A program made the position numbers and the translations under genes. This document shows, piece after piece, positions 48,332 to 57,438 of a stretch of 64,000 bases of DNA. Below the pieces are notes generated by a model that had not been told where the DNA came from, did no database searches, and saw only the letters and a list, made by a program, of their open reading frames with translations. Numbering within the stretch: position 1 is the stretch's first letter; each line of letters starts with the position of its first letter. Origin of the DNA: Clostridium estertheticum. GTDB lineage: Bacteria > Bacillota > Clostridia > Clostridiales > Clostridiaceae. The stretch is from NCBI RefSeq assembly GCF_026650985.1, contig NZ_CP086239.1:3658001-3722000 (forward strand), written 5' to 3'.

Positions 48332-48943
48332 CTATTCTTTTAGATTTTCAAAAAAGTCTGTATTTATTGAATCAAAAGTTTTATTAATATGAAAAATCAT
48401 TATTCCCATAATAAGTGCAAGCATTAATGTTTCAAAAACTATTCCTGCCTCAATTACAAGAGACATCTTGGATAAAGATGTTTCAAAAAGCACAATGCCA
48501 TTTTCAAATATTAGAAATCCTATCATTTGTGTAATAGCCTTTTTTCTTGCTACCATAAGTAAACTACCTATAATGAATAGAGCAATTCCAGTTTTTAAAA
48601 AATTATCTTGGCTCCTGTTTAAAAGGCCAAAAACTATCATTATACCAATTCCCGTTATAAGATAAGAAACAAAAGCATTTACTATTAACTCCATTTCTCT
48701 TTTTATCTTTAATTTCTCTACAGATCTATTTATTATTATTGGTATTATAATAACTTTAGTAACTATTGTTAAAATTCCTAAAATATAATAATCCACTTTT
48801 CCTGTCTGGTAACCGAGCTTTAAGACTATAAGTCCAATAGCCGCTGACTGAAATATAAATCCCGCTGTAATAAGTTTTATTCTTCTTACTCCAGACATAA
48901 ATATACTAGATATTAATATAATTGTAAGTAACGCTTGTATCAT
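48332..48943 (-). CDS. Ehr complex HyfE/NuoK-like membrane subunit
   Basis: 203 aa with six predicted helices; the second half (LTGIGIMIVFGLLNRS and GFLIFENGIVLFETSLSKM) resembles NuoK/MrpC-type subunits as in HyfE. It likely forms part of the proton path next to the antiporter-like subunits. AAGGAG lies 8 bases before the ATG. Spacing to neighbours is 11 and 28 bases. Shown by position and motif; short sequences of this type are poorly conserved. Confidence 0.78.
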   Translation of the reverse strand: MIQALLTIILISSIFMSGVRRIKLITAGFIFQSAAIGLIVLKLGYQTGKVDYYILGILTIVTKVIIIPIIINRSVEKLKIKREMELIVNAFVSYLITGIGIMIVFGLLNRSQDNFLKTGIALFIIGSLLMVARKKAITQMIGFLIFENGIVLFETSLSKMSLVIEAGIVFETLMLALIMGIMIFHINKTFDSINTDFFENLKE

Positions 48944-48971
48944 AATCTCTCTCCTTCATAACTTTTCTCCC

Positions 48972-49901
48972 TTATAAAATATAAATCAAAGTAATTGCTA
49001 CAATCCCTAGAGATATCATAGCTGGAAACAATTCTGCCCCTCTAAATAACCTAGATTTAGCAAAAGTTGTTTCTATTATAGCAATCCCTAATAAACAAAT
49101 TAAAAGTTTAAATATAAATGTTACCAGTCCTATAAGAATCGCTGAAACAGTCAGCGATGTTGCAATTCCAATAGGTACAAAACAATTAATCAAAACAATC
49201 AAGTATACAATCAGTTTAATATGTGATGATAATTCAACATATGCTAAATCACTACCTGATAAATCTAAGATCATTGCTTCATGCATCATCGTAAGCTCTA
49301 AATGTGTTTCTGGATTATCAAAAGGTATTCTAGCATTCTCAGCAAGTATTGCGACAATAAAAGTTACCATTGTTATAAGGTGCGCAGTATCATAATGTAC
49401 AATTTTGCTATTGATAAATGAAATATGAAATATGTTAAAATCATTTGATTCTATATATAAAAATATCATCAGAAACAATATTAGAGGTTCTGCCATCATT
49501 GAAATAAATGACTCACGACTTGACCCCATTCCACCAAATGTACTTGAACTATCAAGTCCAATTAGCACTGTAAACATTTTTACTATTCCAAATGAAAACA
49601 TAAGAATAAATAAGTTTCCAATGCTTTGCTCCATGCTCGTATAAAAAACCGGAACAAAGAATGCTGTTGTTATAGTCGCTGCAAGTATAACTATTGGACC
49701 AATAGTTGTTATAAATGAGCTTCTATTTGATATTATTCTTCCTTTTTTTAATAATTTGCTTAGATCATAATAAGGTTGAATGACAGATGAACCAATAGAC
49801 CCTCTAAGCGTTGCCTTCATCTTTTTTAGAATTCCTATAAATAATGGTGATAAAACTATAATCAATAAACTCTGAATAAAATAAATCAAATTATATTTCA
49901 A
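48972..49901 (-). CDS. Ehr complex NuoH/HyfC-like membrane subunit
   Basis: 309 aa with eight helices. The NuoH hallmark ENARIPFDNPETHLELTMMH (residues near 198-217) is intact, including the acidic residues of the quinone-cavity/E-channel region. It joins the hydrophilic arm to the membrane arm. The start is TTG 49901, 7 bases after GGAGG. It follows the HyfB-like gene by 12 bases. Confidence 0.87.
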   Translation of the reverse strand: MKYNLIYFIQSLLIIVLSPLFIGILKKMKATLRGSIGSSVIQPYYDLSKLLKKGRIISNRSSFITTIGPIVILAATITTAFFVPVFYTSMEQSIGNLFILMFSFGIVKMFTVLIGLDSSSTFGGMGSSRESFISMMAEPLILFLMIFLYIESNDFNIFHISFINSKIVHYDTAHLITMVTFIVAILAENARIPFDNPETHLELTMMHEAMILDLSGSDLAYVELSSHIKLIVYLIVLINCFVPIGIATSLTVSAILIGLVTFIFKLLICLLGIAIIETTFAKSRLFRGAELFPAMISLGIVAITLIYIL

Positions 49902-49913
49902 ATGAAAACCTCC

Positions 49914-51689
49914 TTACACAAATTTTAAGACTAAAACAAGTGCAATTATTACCGATGTGAATATATATAAAATATGCAATTGAATTTTTCCATAATTAAT
50001 CTTTAATATTTTTGTTGTTATTAAATTGACTGCTTTTAAACTCTTTTTATAAAAATAATCTTCTACTATATCACTAGTAGTTTGACTAATGCTAATTTTT
50101 TGTTTATAACTAACTTTTTTGTTATAATTTGAAATAGGTCCAAATATTTTTGCGGCAGGCTGAACAAATCCGCTACCAGTGTACTGTATATAAGGCTCAT
50201 CACTTGTATATCCACATGCCCATGTATCATTAATTTCTTGTTTTTTGTTTAATGAATTTATTTTATTAAACATATATACAATAAATGTGATACCAATCAA
50301 AACTAAAGTAAATGCTATTATCTCCGTTTCATTTTTAAATCCAGGTCCTTTTACCTTAATACCTAACAAATCATTAGTAAAATATGATATTTTATTTATT
50401 ATATATGGTGAAAATACCCCAGTAACTATAGTGAGCATAGCAAGCAACCCTTGCCCAATATTCATTGACATCGGGATATTTTTAATATGCTGCGCTTTAT
50501 TAGTCCTTGGTTTTCCAAGAAAAGTTATTCCAAAAGATTTTGCAGTAGCATAAAAAGCCGCTCCGCTTGTTATTGCTATGATAACACCGCAACAAAAAAT
50601 CAATATTATAACCCATATATTGCTTACCTTAGTTATCGATTCAATGAAACTTCTAAGAATAAGTATCTCACTTGCAAAGCCATTAAAAGGTGGCACTGCT
50701 GAGATTGCACAGGTTGCAATAAATGTACAGATTGTTGTAAACTTCATTTCACGGTGTAGTCCACCAAGTTCATTCATATTTTTAGTACCAGTTGCGTATA
50801 AAACACTTCCTGCATTTAAGAACAAAAGACTTTTAAAAATTGCATGGTTTAAGCAGTGAAGTAAAGCTGCCGTTAGTGCTAGTGAAGCTAATACTTTTAA
50901 ATTATAATTTATAAGTATCATAGACATCCCAAGGGCAGCAAAAATTAGTCCTATGTTTTCTGCACTAGAATACGCTAATAATTTTTTTATGTTATTTTGT
51001 AATAAAGCATTTAGAATTGAAAATATAGCGGTAATAGTTCCAATTATAAGTACTATCACTCCACACTTTAAAGGCGTTCCTCTAAGGAAAATAAATATTA
51101 CCCTTATAAAACCATACAAAGCAACTTTAAGCATTACCCCTGACATCAAGGCCGAAACATTAGATGGTGCTGTTGGATGGGCTTTTGGAAGCCATGCATG
51201 AAGTGGAACTATACCCATTTTTGCTCCAAATCCGACTAATGCAAGCATGAATATAATGTACTTTTGTTTCGCCTGAAAATTTGCAGAAACCTTAAGAATC
51301 TCATTAAAGTCAAAACTACCACTGTATTTATACAAGAAAGCAAACATTATCATTAAAAATAATCCACTTATATGTGTCATAACAAAATAAAATATTCCTG
51401 CTTTCAAATTTTCCTTATGCATATACTCATAAACTACTAAGAAAAACGACGATATAGACATTATCTCCCAGAAAACAAGAAAACTTATAGCATTATTAGA
51501 AACTACAACGCCTATCATTGATGCTACGAATAATATTATTAAAAATAACATATAGTTTACCGAGTAATGTTTTTTATATTCCATTATGTAGCCCTTAGTA
51601 TAAATTGCTACTGGTATAAATATTAATATTATAATAAATACAAAGTATGTCGAAAGCCAGTCCTTTTGAAAATTAATTAATGGCAACAC
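49914..51689 (-). CDS. Ehr complex antiporter-like subunit (HyfB/NuoL-like)
   Basis: 591 aa with about 16 membrane helices. Core motifs: FWEIMSISSFFLVVYEY (with the conserved Glu near residue 74), GAKMGIVPLHAWLPKAHPTA near 157, and LLHCLNHAIFKSLLFLNAGS near 276. The C-terminal extension (about 480-591) is soluble then returns to the membrane, as in HyfB. It should pump H+ or Na+. First gene of the operon; start GTG 51689, 10 bases after AGGAG. The promoter region carries a direct repeat. Confidence 0.87.
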   Translation of the reverse strand: MLPLINFQKDWLSTYFVFIIILIFIPVAIYTKGYIMEYKKHYSVNYMLFLIILFVASMIGVVVSNNAISFLVFWEIMSISSFFLVVYEYMHKENLKAGIFYFVMTHISGLFLMIMFAFLYKYSGSFDFNEILKVSANFQAKQKYIIFMLALVGFGAKMGIVPLHAWLPKAHPTAPSNVSALMSGVMLKVALYGFIRVIFIFLRGTPLKCGVIVLIIGTITAIFSILNALLQNNIKKLLAYSSAENIGLIFAALGMSMILINYNLKVLASLALTAALLHCLNHAIFKSLLFLNAGSVLYATGTKNMNELGGLHREMKFTTICTFIATCAISAVPPFNGFASEILILRSFIESITKVSNIWVIILIFCCGVIIAITSGAAFYATAKSFGITFLGKPRTNKAQHIKNIPMSMNIGQGLLAMLTIVTGVFSPYIINKISYFTNDLLGIKVKGPGFKNETEIIAFTLVLIGITFIVYMFNKINSLNKKQEINDTWACGYTSDEPYIQYTGSGFVQPAAKIFGPISNYNKKVSYKQKISISQTTSDIVEDYFYKKSLKAVNLITTKILKINYGKIQLHILYIFTSVIIALVLVLKFV

Positions 51690-51722
51690 TTGTTATCAAC
51701 TCCTAGTTAAATTTAGTTATCA

Positions 51723-51776
51723 TTCGAATGTTGAAATGTGACACTTAATTATACCTTATTTTTCGAATGTTAACAA
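51723..51776 (-). promoter_or_regulatory. Promoter of the Ehr operon with a direct repeat
   Basis: -35 TTGTTA (51771-51776), 17-base spacer, -10 TATAAT (51748-51753). TTCGAATGTT occurs at 51762-51771, touching the -35 box and spacer, and again at 51723-51732, downstream of the transcript start and within a CATTCGAATG palindrome. The spacing (39 bases) suggests a regulator bound at two sites on similar faces. TTGTTAA at the -35 is also a Rex half-site, but the other half is poor. Confidence 0.5.
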
Positions 51777-51894
51777 CTATATTAAATTGATTGTTCGTGT
51801 TATGTATTGGTTAACACTCCTAAATTTTGTTTTTTTTCTTATTTATTTTTCAAAATATCATATCAAATGTGGCTTTTCGAGCCCATTAATAAGA

Positions 51895-51952
51895 AAATAA
51901 AAATCACACTTTAACCTTATAGCTTTAATGAGCTTAAAGTGTGATTTTTTAT
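51895..51952. terminator. Terminator of lemA-TPM unit, usable on both strands
   Basis: AAATCACACTTTA pairs with TAAAGTGTGATTT; T runs flank both sides. It lies 45 bases after the TPM gene stop. Confidence 0.75.
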
Positions 51953-51996
51953 TATACTTATACGATTAAACTTTTTAAATTTCGACAAATATTATA

Positions 51997-52872
51997 TTAA
52001 TATCCGCCCGAGGAACCTCCACCACTTGATGAACCACCTCCAAAACCTCCAGAGCCACCCCCGAAACCACCGCCTCCGGAGCCTCCAAATCCACCACCAT
52101 TTCCTCCACCACGTCTACCAATAGAACTCCAAAATAGCAATGTTACCATAAACCTTGTTACTCTTCCTCGATTAAGAATAAAGTCGAGAAAAATTAACAC
52201 AATAAATCCTATTAACACTATACCATTACCCTTTCCCGGAATATTTTGTGTTTGAACTTGTTTTGGAACACTAATATTCTTATCTAGTTTTACATTGTAT
52301 TCTTTAGCTACACTATCACAAAGAACCGAATATGATGCGCGAAGTCCCTCTCCATATAAACCTTGTTTAAATTTTGGAACCGCATAGTCATTCATAACTC
52401 TTGAGGAGTATATATCAGTAACAGCACCTTCTAGTCCTGTACCCACCTCTACTCTCCACTGCTTTTCTTTTACTGATAATAAAATTAGCAGTCCATTATT
52501 TTTACCCTTTTGACCAATACCCCATTCTCTAAAAATACCTGTAGCATAGGTTTCTATAGGTACATCTTTTAATGAATCTATAACCACAACAATAGCCTGA
52601 GCTCCTGTTTTACCTTCTAGTTCCTTGCCAACTGATAAAATATATTGTGTTGATTCACTATCTAACACTTTAGCATAATCATTAACATATTTTAACTGTG
52701 ATGCGACTGGGTATATTTTTTTTGTTTGTGCATTTACTATATTCATAACCATTATTTGACTTAGAAAAAGCATACCTACAAATAAAATTCTCATTTTCAT
52801 TTTTGTTTTTGTTGATATACCCCATGAAAAATCACAACTTTTTCTAATAAATTTTATTATATAATTTTTCAT
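51997..52872 (-). CDS. TPM-domain membrane protein with glycine-rich tail (YgcG family)
   Basis: 291 aa. A hydrophobic segment (about 28-46) acts as signal or anchor, followed by a TPM domain (about 58-185) with VNDYAKVLD, IVVVIDSLKDVPIETYA and VEVGTGLEGAVTD. A membrane helix near 218-236 precedes a tail almost wholly of Gly and Ser (about 252-291). TPM proteins have been linked to photosystem repair in plants and are uncharacterised in bacteria, where they commonly pair with LemA as here (10-base gap). AGGAGC precedes the ATG. Confidence 0.85.
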   Translation of the reverse strand: MKNYIIKFIRKSCDFSWGISTKTKMKMRILFVGMLFLSQIMVMNIVNAQTKKIYPVASQLKYVNDYAKVLDSESTQYILSVGKELEGKTGAQAIVVVIDSLKDVPIETYATGIFREWGIGQKGKNNGLLILLSVKEKQWRVEVGTGLEGAVTDIYSSRVMNDYAVPKFKQGLYGEGLRASYSVLCDSVAKEYNVKLDKNISVPKQVQTQNIPGKGNGIVLIGFIVLIFLDFILNRGRVTRFMVTLLFWSSIGRRGGGNGGGFGGSGGGGFGGGSGGFGGGSSSGGGSSGGY

Positions 52873-52882
52873 ATTTTAGCTC

Positions 52883-53452
52883 CTATTTAGTAAAATTAAC
52901 TTTAGGTACTACTTTAGCCGATTCACTAGCTTTATAAAGTTGCTTTTTATCAAATCCAAATATCCCTGAAATGATATTGTTAGGGAAATGTTTTATTGTG
53001 GTGTTGTACTCCCCAACACTTGTGTTATAGTCCTGCCTTGCAGTACCTATTCTATTTTCTGTGCCTTCGAGCGCTACTGTTAAATCCTTAAAATTAGCAC
53101 TAGATTTTAAATCTGGATACTTCTCAACTACTACTAAAAGCCTTGAAACTGCACTCCCAAGTTCACTATCTGCCTTAGCTTTATCTGTTACATTTGTAGC
53201 ACCTGCAAGTTTTGCCCTAGCCTCGGCAACTTTGATAAAAATATCTTTTTCCTGAGAAGCATAACCTTTAACTGTTTCTACTAAATTAGGAATTAAATCA
53301 GATCTTCTTTGTAGTTGTGTATCTATATTTCCTTCTGTCACAGTTACCCTTTGCTCTAAGCTTACTATCTTATTGTAACTTCCAATAATAGGCATTATTA
53401 TTACAAGAAATATCGCCACAACAATTGCAATCGTTCTTACTTTTTTACTCAT
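52883..53452 (-). CDS. LemA family protein
   Basis: 189 aa, full length. A single N-terminal membrane helix (about 8-24) is followed by an all-helical domain with VTVTEGNIDTQLQRRSDLIPN (first 20: VTVTEGNIDTQLQRRSDLIP), VETVKGYASQEKD and ARQDYNTSVGEYN. The role of LemA is unknown; its constant neighbour is a TPM-domain protein, suggesting a joint envelope function. AAAAGGTGG precedes the ATG. First gene of the lemA-TPM pair. Confidence 0.92.
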   Translation of the reverse strand: MSKKVRTIAIVVAIFLVIIMPIIGSYNKIVSLEQRVTVTEGNIDTQLQRRSDLIPNLVETVKGYASQEKDIFIKVAEARAKLAGATNVTDKAKADSELGSAVSRLLVVVEKYPDLKSSANFKDLTVALEGTENRIGTARQDYNTSVGEYNTTIKHFPNNIISGIFGFDKKQLYKASESAKVVPKVNFTK

Positions 53453-53680
53453 TTCTATACCACCTTTTTATTTTGTATTGTACATTATTAAATCAAACTT
53501 ATTCTTATATCATATTCTATGAATTTAATCATACTACTATACTAATTTGCTGTTTATTATATGAAATTATGTATTATCTAAAAAAATATTTTATTATCAT
53601 ATTAAATCATCACGTAAAAAAATCCCTATAATTAAATATAAGGATTCTACACTATATTATACAAAGTATGAGTTATATCT

Positions 53681-54697
53681 TTACTCTTCAAAGACTCTAC
53701 TTTTAATTATAACAATAGTTTTTTTTATATATTCGTCTGTTTTATAATTACCTAGTTTATTATTCATCCGTAGTAAAAGAACATTTAATTTTAAAATATC
53801 TCCGTAACTTATTCCTTCCAGCTCTTTAAATATTAATAAGGTCTTTTGATTTTTATTATAATCATCTATTATCAAATCCGCACCTTTTTTTGATATATCT
53901 AAATAATGGGCATTTTTAATTAAAGCTTTTTCTTTATGAATGAAGGATTTACTATATAAATTTTTTACTATTACATGAACAGTAGATGGCGACCAAAAGC
54001 TAATTTCACTTAATTCACGCGATGTAACACCTGGAAATGCAGCAATTATCCACAAAGCTCTAAGTTGGGCATATGTTACATTAAACTCCTTTAGTGGTTC
54101 ACTATGATTGCTTTTGATTGTTAAAATAAATATTCTTAGCAAATTATATAAAGCAATTGTTTTTCTTATAATACCAATTGTTTTAATGTCAAAATTCGAT
54201 GCATCAATTTTTAAATTGAGTTCATTTATCTTATCGATATAATCAAAAATAAATTCTTTTTTTTCTTTTATTATAATTTTCGTAAAAATATCTATAATAA
54301 AATCCAATTCTTCACTTGAAAATAAACCTATTAAATCGAAAAGGTAAATCTTGTTCTCCTTACCTTGTTTATTCACATTAATATACCAATTACCCAAATC
54401 CGTTAATTGGAGTTTATATAGCTTTCTATTAATTGTTTCTTCTTTAAATATTAACTTTTTATTCATTAGAATTTTAATAATATTGCTAACTGTAGGTGTA
54501 CTCCAACAGCCAATCCTTGCAATGTTACTAAGCGAGATTCCTGGAAACACTTTAACAATCCATAAAACTCGAAGCTGTGGCAGAGTTATACCTGAAATTT
54601 CAACAGTCCTTGCGTAATTAGATTCAATTTTTAAAAAAGCATATCTTGCTAGATTATATAACGAATGTATGCTTAGCAAATAATCATTTTGCTTCAT
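53681..54697 (-). CDS. Regulator with two MarR-type winged-helix domains in one chain
   Basis: 338 aa, about twice the length of MarR. Two homologous units are visible: LPQLRVLWIVKVFPGISLSN (from about residue 38) with the recognition-helix WSTPTVSNIIKILMNKKLI, and YAQLRALWIIAAFPGVTSRE (from about 207) with WSPSTVHVIVKNLYSKSFI. It thus looks like a covalent MarR dimer, arisen by tandem duplication. Cys and other effector residues are not obvious. The start is ATG 54697, 7 bases after AAGGGG; a form starting at 54769 has no site. It is divergent from fbp. Target and ligand unknown. Confidence 0.75.
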   Translation of the reverse strand: MKQNDYLLSIHSLYNLARYAFLKIESNYARTVEISGITLPQLRVLWIVKVFPGISLSNIARIGCWSTPTVSNIIKILMNKKLIFKEETINRKLYKLQLTDLGNWYINVNKQGKENKIYLFDLIGLFSSEELDFIIDIFTKIIIKEKKEFIFDYIDKINELNLKIDASNFDIKTIGIIRKTIALYNLLRIFILTIKSNHSEPLKEFNVTYAQLRALWIIAAFPGVTSRELSEISFWSPSTVHVIVKNLYSKSFIHKEKALIKNAHYLDISKKGADLIIDDYNKNQKTLLIFKELEGISYGDILKLNVLLLRMNNKLGNYKTDEYIKKTIVIIKSRVFEE

Positions 54698-55005
54698 AGA
54701 ATTTCCCCTTATATGTTGCTTGTTTTTATATAAATTATAATTCACATGTACCTTAGTACCATAAAACATTGTATCAAAAATATTATATCAAATCAACAAA
54801 ATGATTTTCACCTAATTCTAGATGTATTAATTAGTTATAAAACATATTTATATTTAAGCTAATCTAAGCATAAAATATAAAATAGTAAATAATATTTTGT
54901 TTTTATAATACAATGCCTCATAATAATGTATTATACTATTAATTGTAGTCTTATATTAAAAAGCTACATCGATAAAATTTATGCAATTATAAAGGAGATT
55001 CAAAA
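54698..55005. other. Gene-free stretch between the double-MarR gene and fbp
   Basis: About 300 AT-rich bases. The only clear structure is the inverted repeat at 54904-54935; no strong -35/-10 pair is evident. Confidence 0.4.
54904..54935. promoter_or_regulatory. Inverted repeat upstream of fbp
   Basis: TATAATACA, 14 bases, TGTATTATA, 70 bases before the fbp start. Either arm resembles a -10 box, so it may be promoter and operator together. A candidate site for the divergent MarR-type regulator, by position only. Confidence 0.35.
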
Positions 55006-56997
55006 ATGATATTTTCTAGTGAGACACCAATTAAAACTATAGAAGAAGATTTGAGATACCTTAAGCTACTAGCTAGCAAGTATCCTACAATTCCAGATGC
55101 TTGTACCGAAATCATAAATCTACAAGCTATCTTAAATCTACCTAAAGGAACTGAGCATTTTCTTACAGATATTCATGGTGAATACGAATCATTTTCTCAT
55201 GTTCTTAGGAATGCTTCAGGCGTAATCAAACGAAAGATTAACGACATTTTTGGTAACTCACTTAGAGATAGTGAAAAAAAAGAACTTGCTACCATTATAT
55301 ATTATCCAGAACAAAAGTTAGATATAGCACTTAGAGAAGAGGATGATATAGACGATTGGTACAAAATCACTTTTCATAAACTAATTAAGATTTGTAGAAC
55401 CATCTCATCTAAATATACTATATCTAAAGTCCGGAAAGCATTACCGCCAGATTTTTCATATATTATTGAGGAATTACTTCATGAACAACAAAGTACTTTT
55501 AATAAACAAGAATATTACAATGGTATCATTCAAACAATAATTAAAATTGGGAGAGCTAAGGAATTTATAGTCGCTATTTCAAACCTAATTCAAAGGCTTA
55601 CTATAGATAGACTTCATATTCTAGGAGATATTTATGATAGAGGTCCCGGGGCCCATATAATCTTAGATACACTAATAAACTACCACTCTATTGATATACA
55701 ATGGGGTAACCATGACATACTTTGGATGGGAGCTGCATCTGGCTGTGAAAGTTCTATTGCTACTGTTCTTAGGATTTCAACAAGATATGCAAATTTAGAT
55801 ACAATTGAAGAAGGTTATGGTATTAACCTATTACCACTAGCAACTTTCGCTCAAGATTTTTATAATGATGACCCATGCACATCATTTAAACCTAAGGTTT
55901 TTCCAGAAAATAATTATGCAGATAAAGACCTTAATTTAATATCAAAAATGCATAAAGCTATAACTATAATTCAATTTAAACTTGAAGCTGCGATAATAAA
56001 GAGGCGTCCTCATTATGAAATGAATTCCAGATTGCTTCTTAATAAGATAGATTATGAAAAGGGTACCATCAATATTGATGGAAAAGAATATGTCTTAAAT
56101 GATCTTAATTTCCCAACTATAGACCCGAGTGATCCTTATAAATTAAACGAAGATGAAAAACAACTTATTGATAAACTTAGATCTTCTTTCTTAAATAGTG
56201 AGAAACTCCAACAGCATATACGTTTTTTATACTCTAAAGGTAGTATGTACTTGAAGTACAACTCAAATTTGCTTTATCATGGATGCATTTCACTAAGTGA
56301 AGATGGTAGTTTTAAAAAAATGAAAATAGATGACACTATTTACAGTGGAAAGTCCTATATAGATAGAACTGAACGACTAGCCAGAGAAGCATATTTTGGT
56401 AAAGAAAGTTCAGAATCTAAACTTTATGCACTAGATACCATATGGTATTTGTGGTGCGGTTCGAATTCCCCACTTTTTGGTAAAGATAAAATGACTACTT
56501 TTGAGAGATATTTTATAGATGATAAGAGTACTCATAAAGAAGTTAAGAATTCATATTATAAATATAGGGATGACGAAACCACTTGCAATAACATATTATC
56601 TGAATTTGGATTAAACACTAACGATTCACACATTATAAATGGTCATGTTCCAGTAAAGACTAAGCAAGGTGAGAGTCCTATAAAAGCCAATGGCAAATTA
56701 TTAGTTATTGATGGTGGTTTTTCTAAAGCATATCAGCCAGAAACAGGAATAGCTGGATATACTCTTATTTATAACTCCTATGGACTACTCTTAGCCTCCC
56801 ATGCACCATTTGAATCTACACAAAAAGCAATTGATGAAGGAAAGGACATTCTATCCTCTACTATTGTTCTAGAAAAATCTACAAATCGTATACGTGTAGT
56901 AGATACTGATATAGGACTTGATATTAAAGATCAAATTAAAAATTTAGAGTCGCTTCTTATAGCCTATAGAAAGGGGTTCATTAAAGAGCAACGCTAA
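55006..56997 (+). CDS. fbp: Fructose-1,6-bisphosphatase, class III
   Basis: 663 aa, the usual length for the Firmicute class III enzyme, unrelated to classes I and II. It hydrolyses fructose 1,6-bisphosphate in gluconeogenesis. Metallophosphatase motifs: [10 protein letters not shown] (about 50), [14 protein letters not shown] (about 204) and [13 protein letters not shown] (about 231), then [13 protein letters not shown] and DGGFSKAYQ near the end. AAAGGAG lies 8 bases before the ATG. Transcribed alone and divergent from the double-MarR gene. Confidence 0.95.
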   Translation: MIFSSETPIKTIEEDLRYLKLLASKYPTIPDACTEIINLQAILNLPKGTEHFLTDIHGEYESFSHVLRNASGVIKRKINDIFGNSLRDSEKKELATIIYYPEQKLDIALREEDDIDDWYKITFHKLIKICRTISSKYTISKVRKALPPDFSYIIEELLHEQQSTFNKQEYYNGIIQTIIKIGRAKEFIVAISNLIQRLTIDRLHILGDIYDRGPGAHIILDTLINYHSIDIQWGNHDILWMGAASGCESSIATVLRISTRYANLDTIEEGYGINLLPLATFAQDFYNDDPCTSFKPKVFPENNYADKDLNLISKMHKAITIIQFKLEAAIIKRRPHYEMNSRLLLNKIDYEKGTINIDGKEYVLNDLNFPTIDPSDPYKLNEDEKQLIDKLRSSFLNSEKLQQHIRFLYSKGSMYLKYNSNLLYHGCISLSEDGSFKKMKIDDTIYSGKSYIDRTERLAREAYFGKESSESKLYALDTIWYLWCGSNSPLFGKDKMTTFERYFIDDKSTHKEVKNSYYKYRDDETTCNNILSEFGLNTNDSHIINGHVPVKTKQGESPIKANGKLLVIDGGFSKAYQPETGIAGYTLIYNSYGLLLASHAPFESTQKAIDEGKDILSSTIVLEKSTNRIRVVDTDIGLDIKDQIKNLESLLIAYRKGFIKEQR

Positions 56998-57016
56998 TCT
57001 TATAAAGACTGTTTTA

Positions 57017-57068
57017 AAAGGATTTAAGAGCACTTGGCGCCAATGCAGCAAGTGACCTTAAATCCTTT
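57017..57068 (+). terminator. Hairpin after fbp
   Basis: AAAGGATTTAAG...CACTTG pairs with CAAGTG...CTTAAATCC over about 20 bp. The T run is poor (AATATATAGG), so termination may be weak. Confidence 0.5.
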
Positions 57069-57091
57069 AATATATAGGACTATGTTACATA

Positions 57092-57115
57092 ATATAGGTT
57101 AAGATTAACCTATAT
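57092..57115 (-). terminator. Short hairpin at the end of the 63-aa gene
   Basis: ATATAGGTTA pairs with TAACCTATAT directly after the TAG stop; no clear T run. Confidence 0.4.
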
Positions 57116-57307
57116 CTACTTCTGATCATATACACTTAACAATTCTTGTAGTTTATGAGCTTGCATTGCAGATTGCTCTGCAAATTCCTTAAATGTATTA
57201 CTAACTGTCTCTTCAGCTACTTCTCTTGCAAATGATTGATAATCTCTAGTATCTTCTTGTGCATCTAATAATTTTTTCATAATAGTGTCTCTAGTATTCA
57301 TTTCCAT
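57116..57307 (-). CDS. Small helical protein, unknown
   Basis: 63 aa, predicted all-helical and acidic, with no membrane segment. The pattern of A, E, Q and H (for example AEQSAMQAHKLQELL) recalls small ferritin-like or DUF1657-type clostridial proteins, but I cannot assign a family. The start is ATG 57307, 8 bases after AAGGAG; GTG 57316 falls inside the ribosome binding region. It lies alone between fbp and htrA. Confidence 0.6.
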   Translation of the reverse strand: MEMNTRDTIMKKLLDAQEDTRDYQSFAREVAEETVSNTFKEFAEQSAMQAHKLQELLSVYDQK

Positions 57308-57384
57308 TTTTATCACTCCTTCAGAAGTATTTTCCCACTAAAGATATTTTTTATGTATTTTAAATTAGAAATATATTAATAAAT

Positions 57385-57422
57385 AAAGGAGATTAAGAAT
57401 TGTACAACTCTTAATCTCCTTT
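57385..57422 (-). terminator. Terminator of htrA
   Basis: AAAGGAGATTAAGA pairs with TCTTAATCTCCTTT, 17 bases after the htrA stop; T-rich tail on the minus strand is modest. Confidence 0.6.
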
Positions 57423-57438
57423 AATATATACATTTAAC

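Larger units (their letters stand above)
51690..51996. other. Gene-free stretch with the Ehr promoter and a shared terminator
   Basis: About 300 bases between the Ehr operon start and the TPM-domain gene. It holds the Ehr promoter with two TTCGAATGTT copies (51723-51732, 51762-51771) and a bidirectional terminator (51895-51952). Nothing else is visible. Confidence 0.55.

Noticed and set aside
44669-51689. Formate hydrogenlyase or hydrogenase 4
   Set aside because: Gene order fits, but the NiFe cysteines are missing in the large subunit and no formate dehydrogenase or maturation genes are present.
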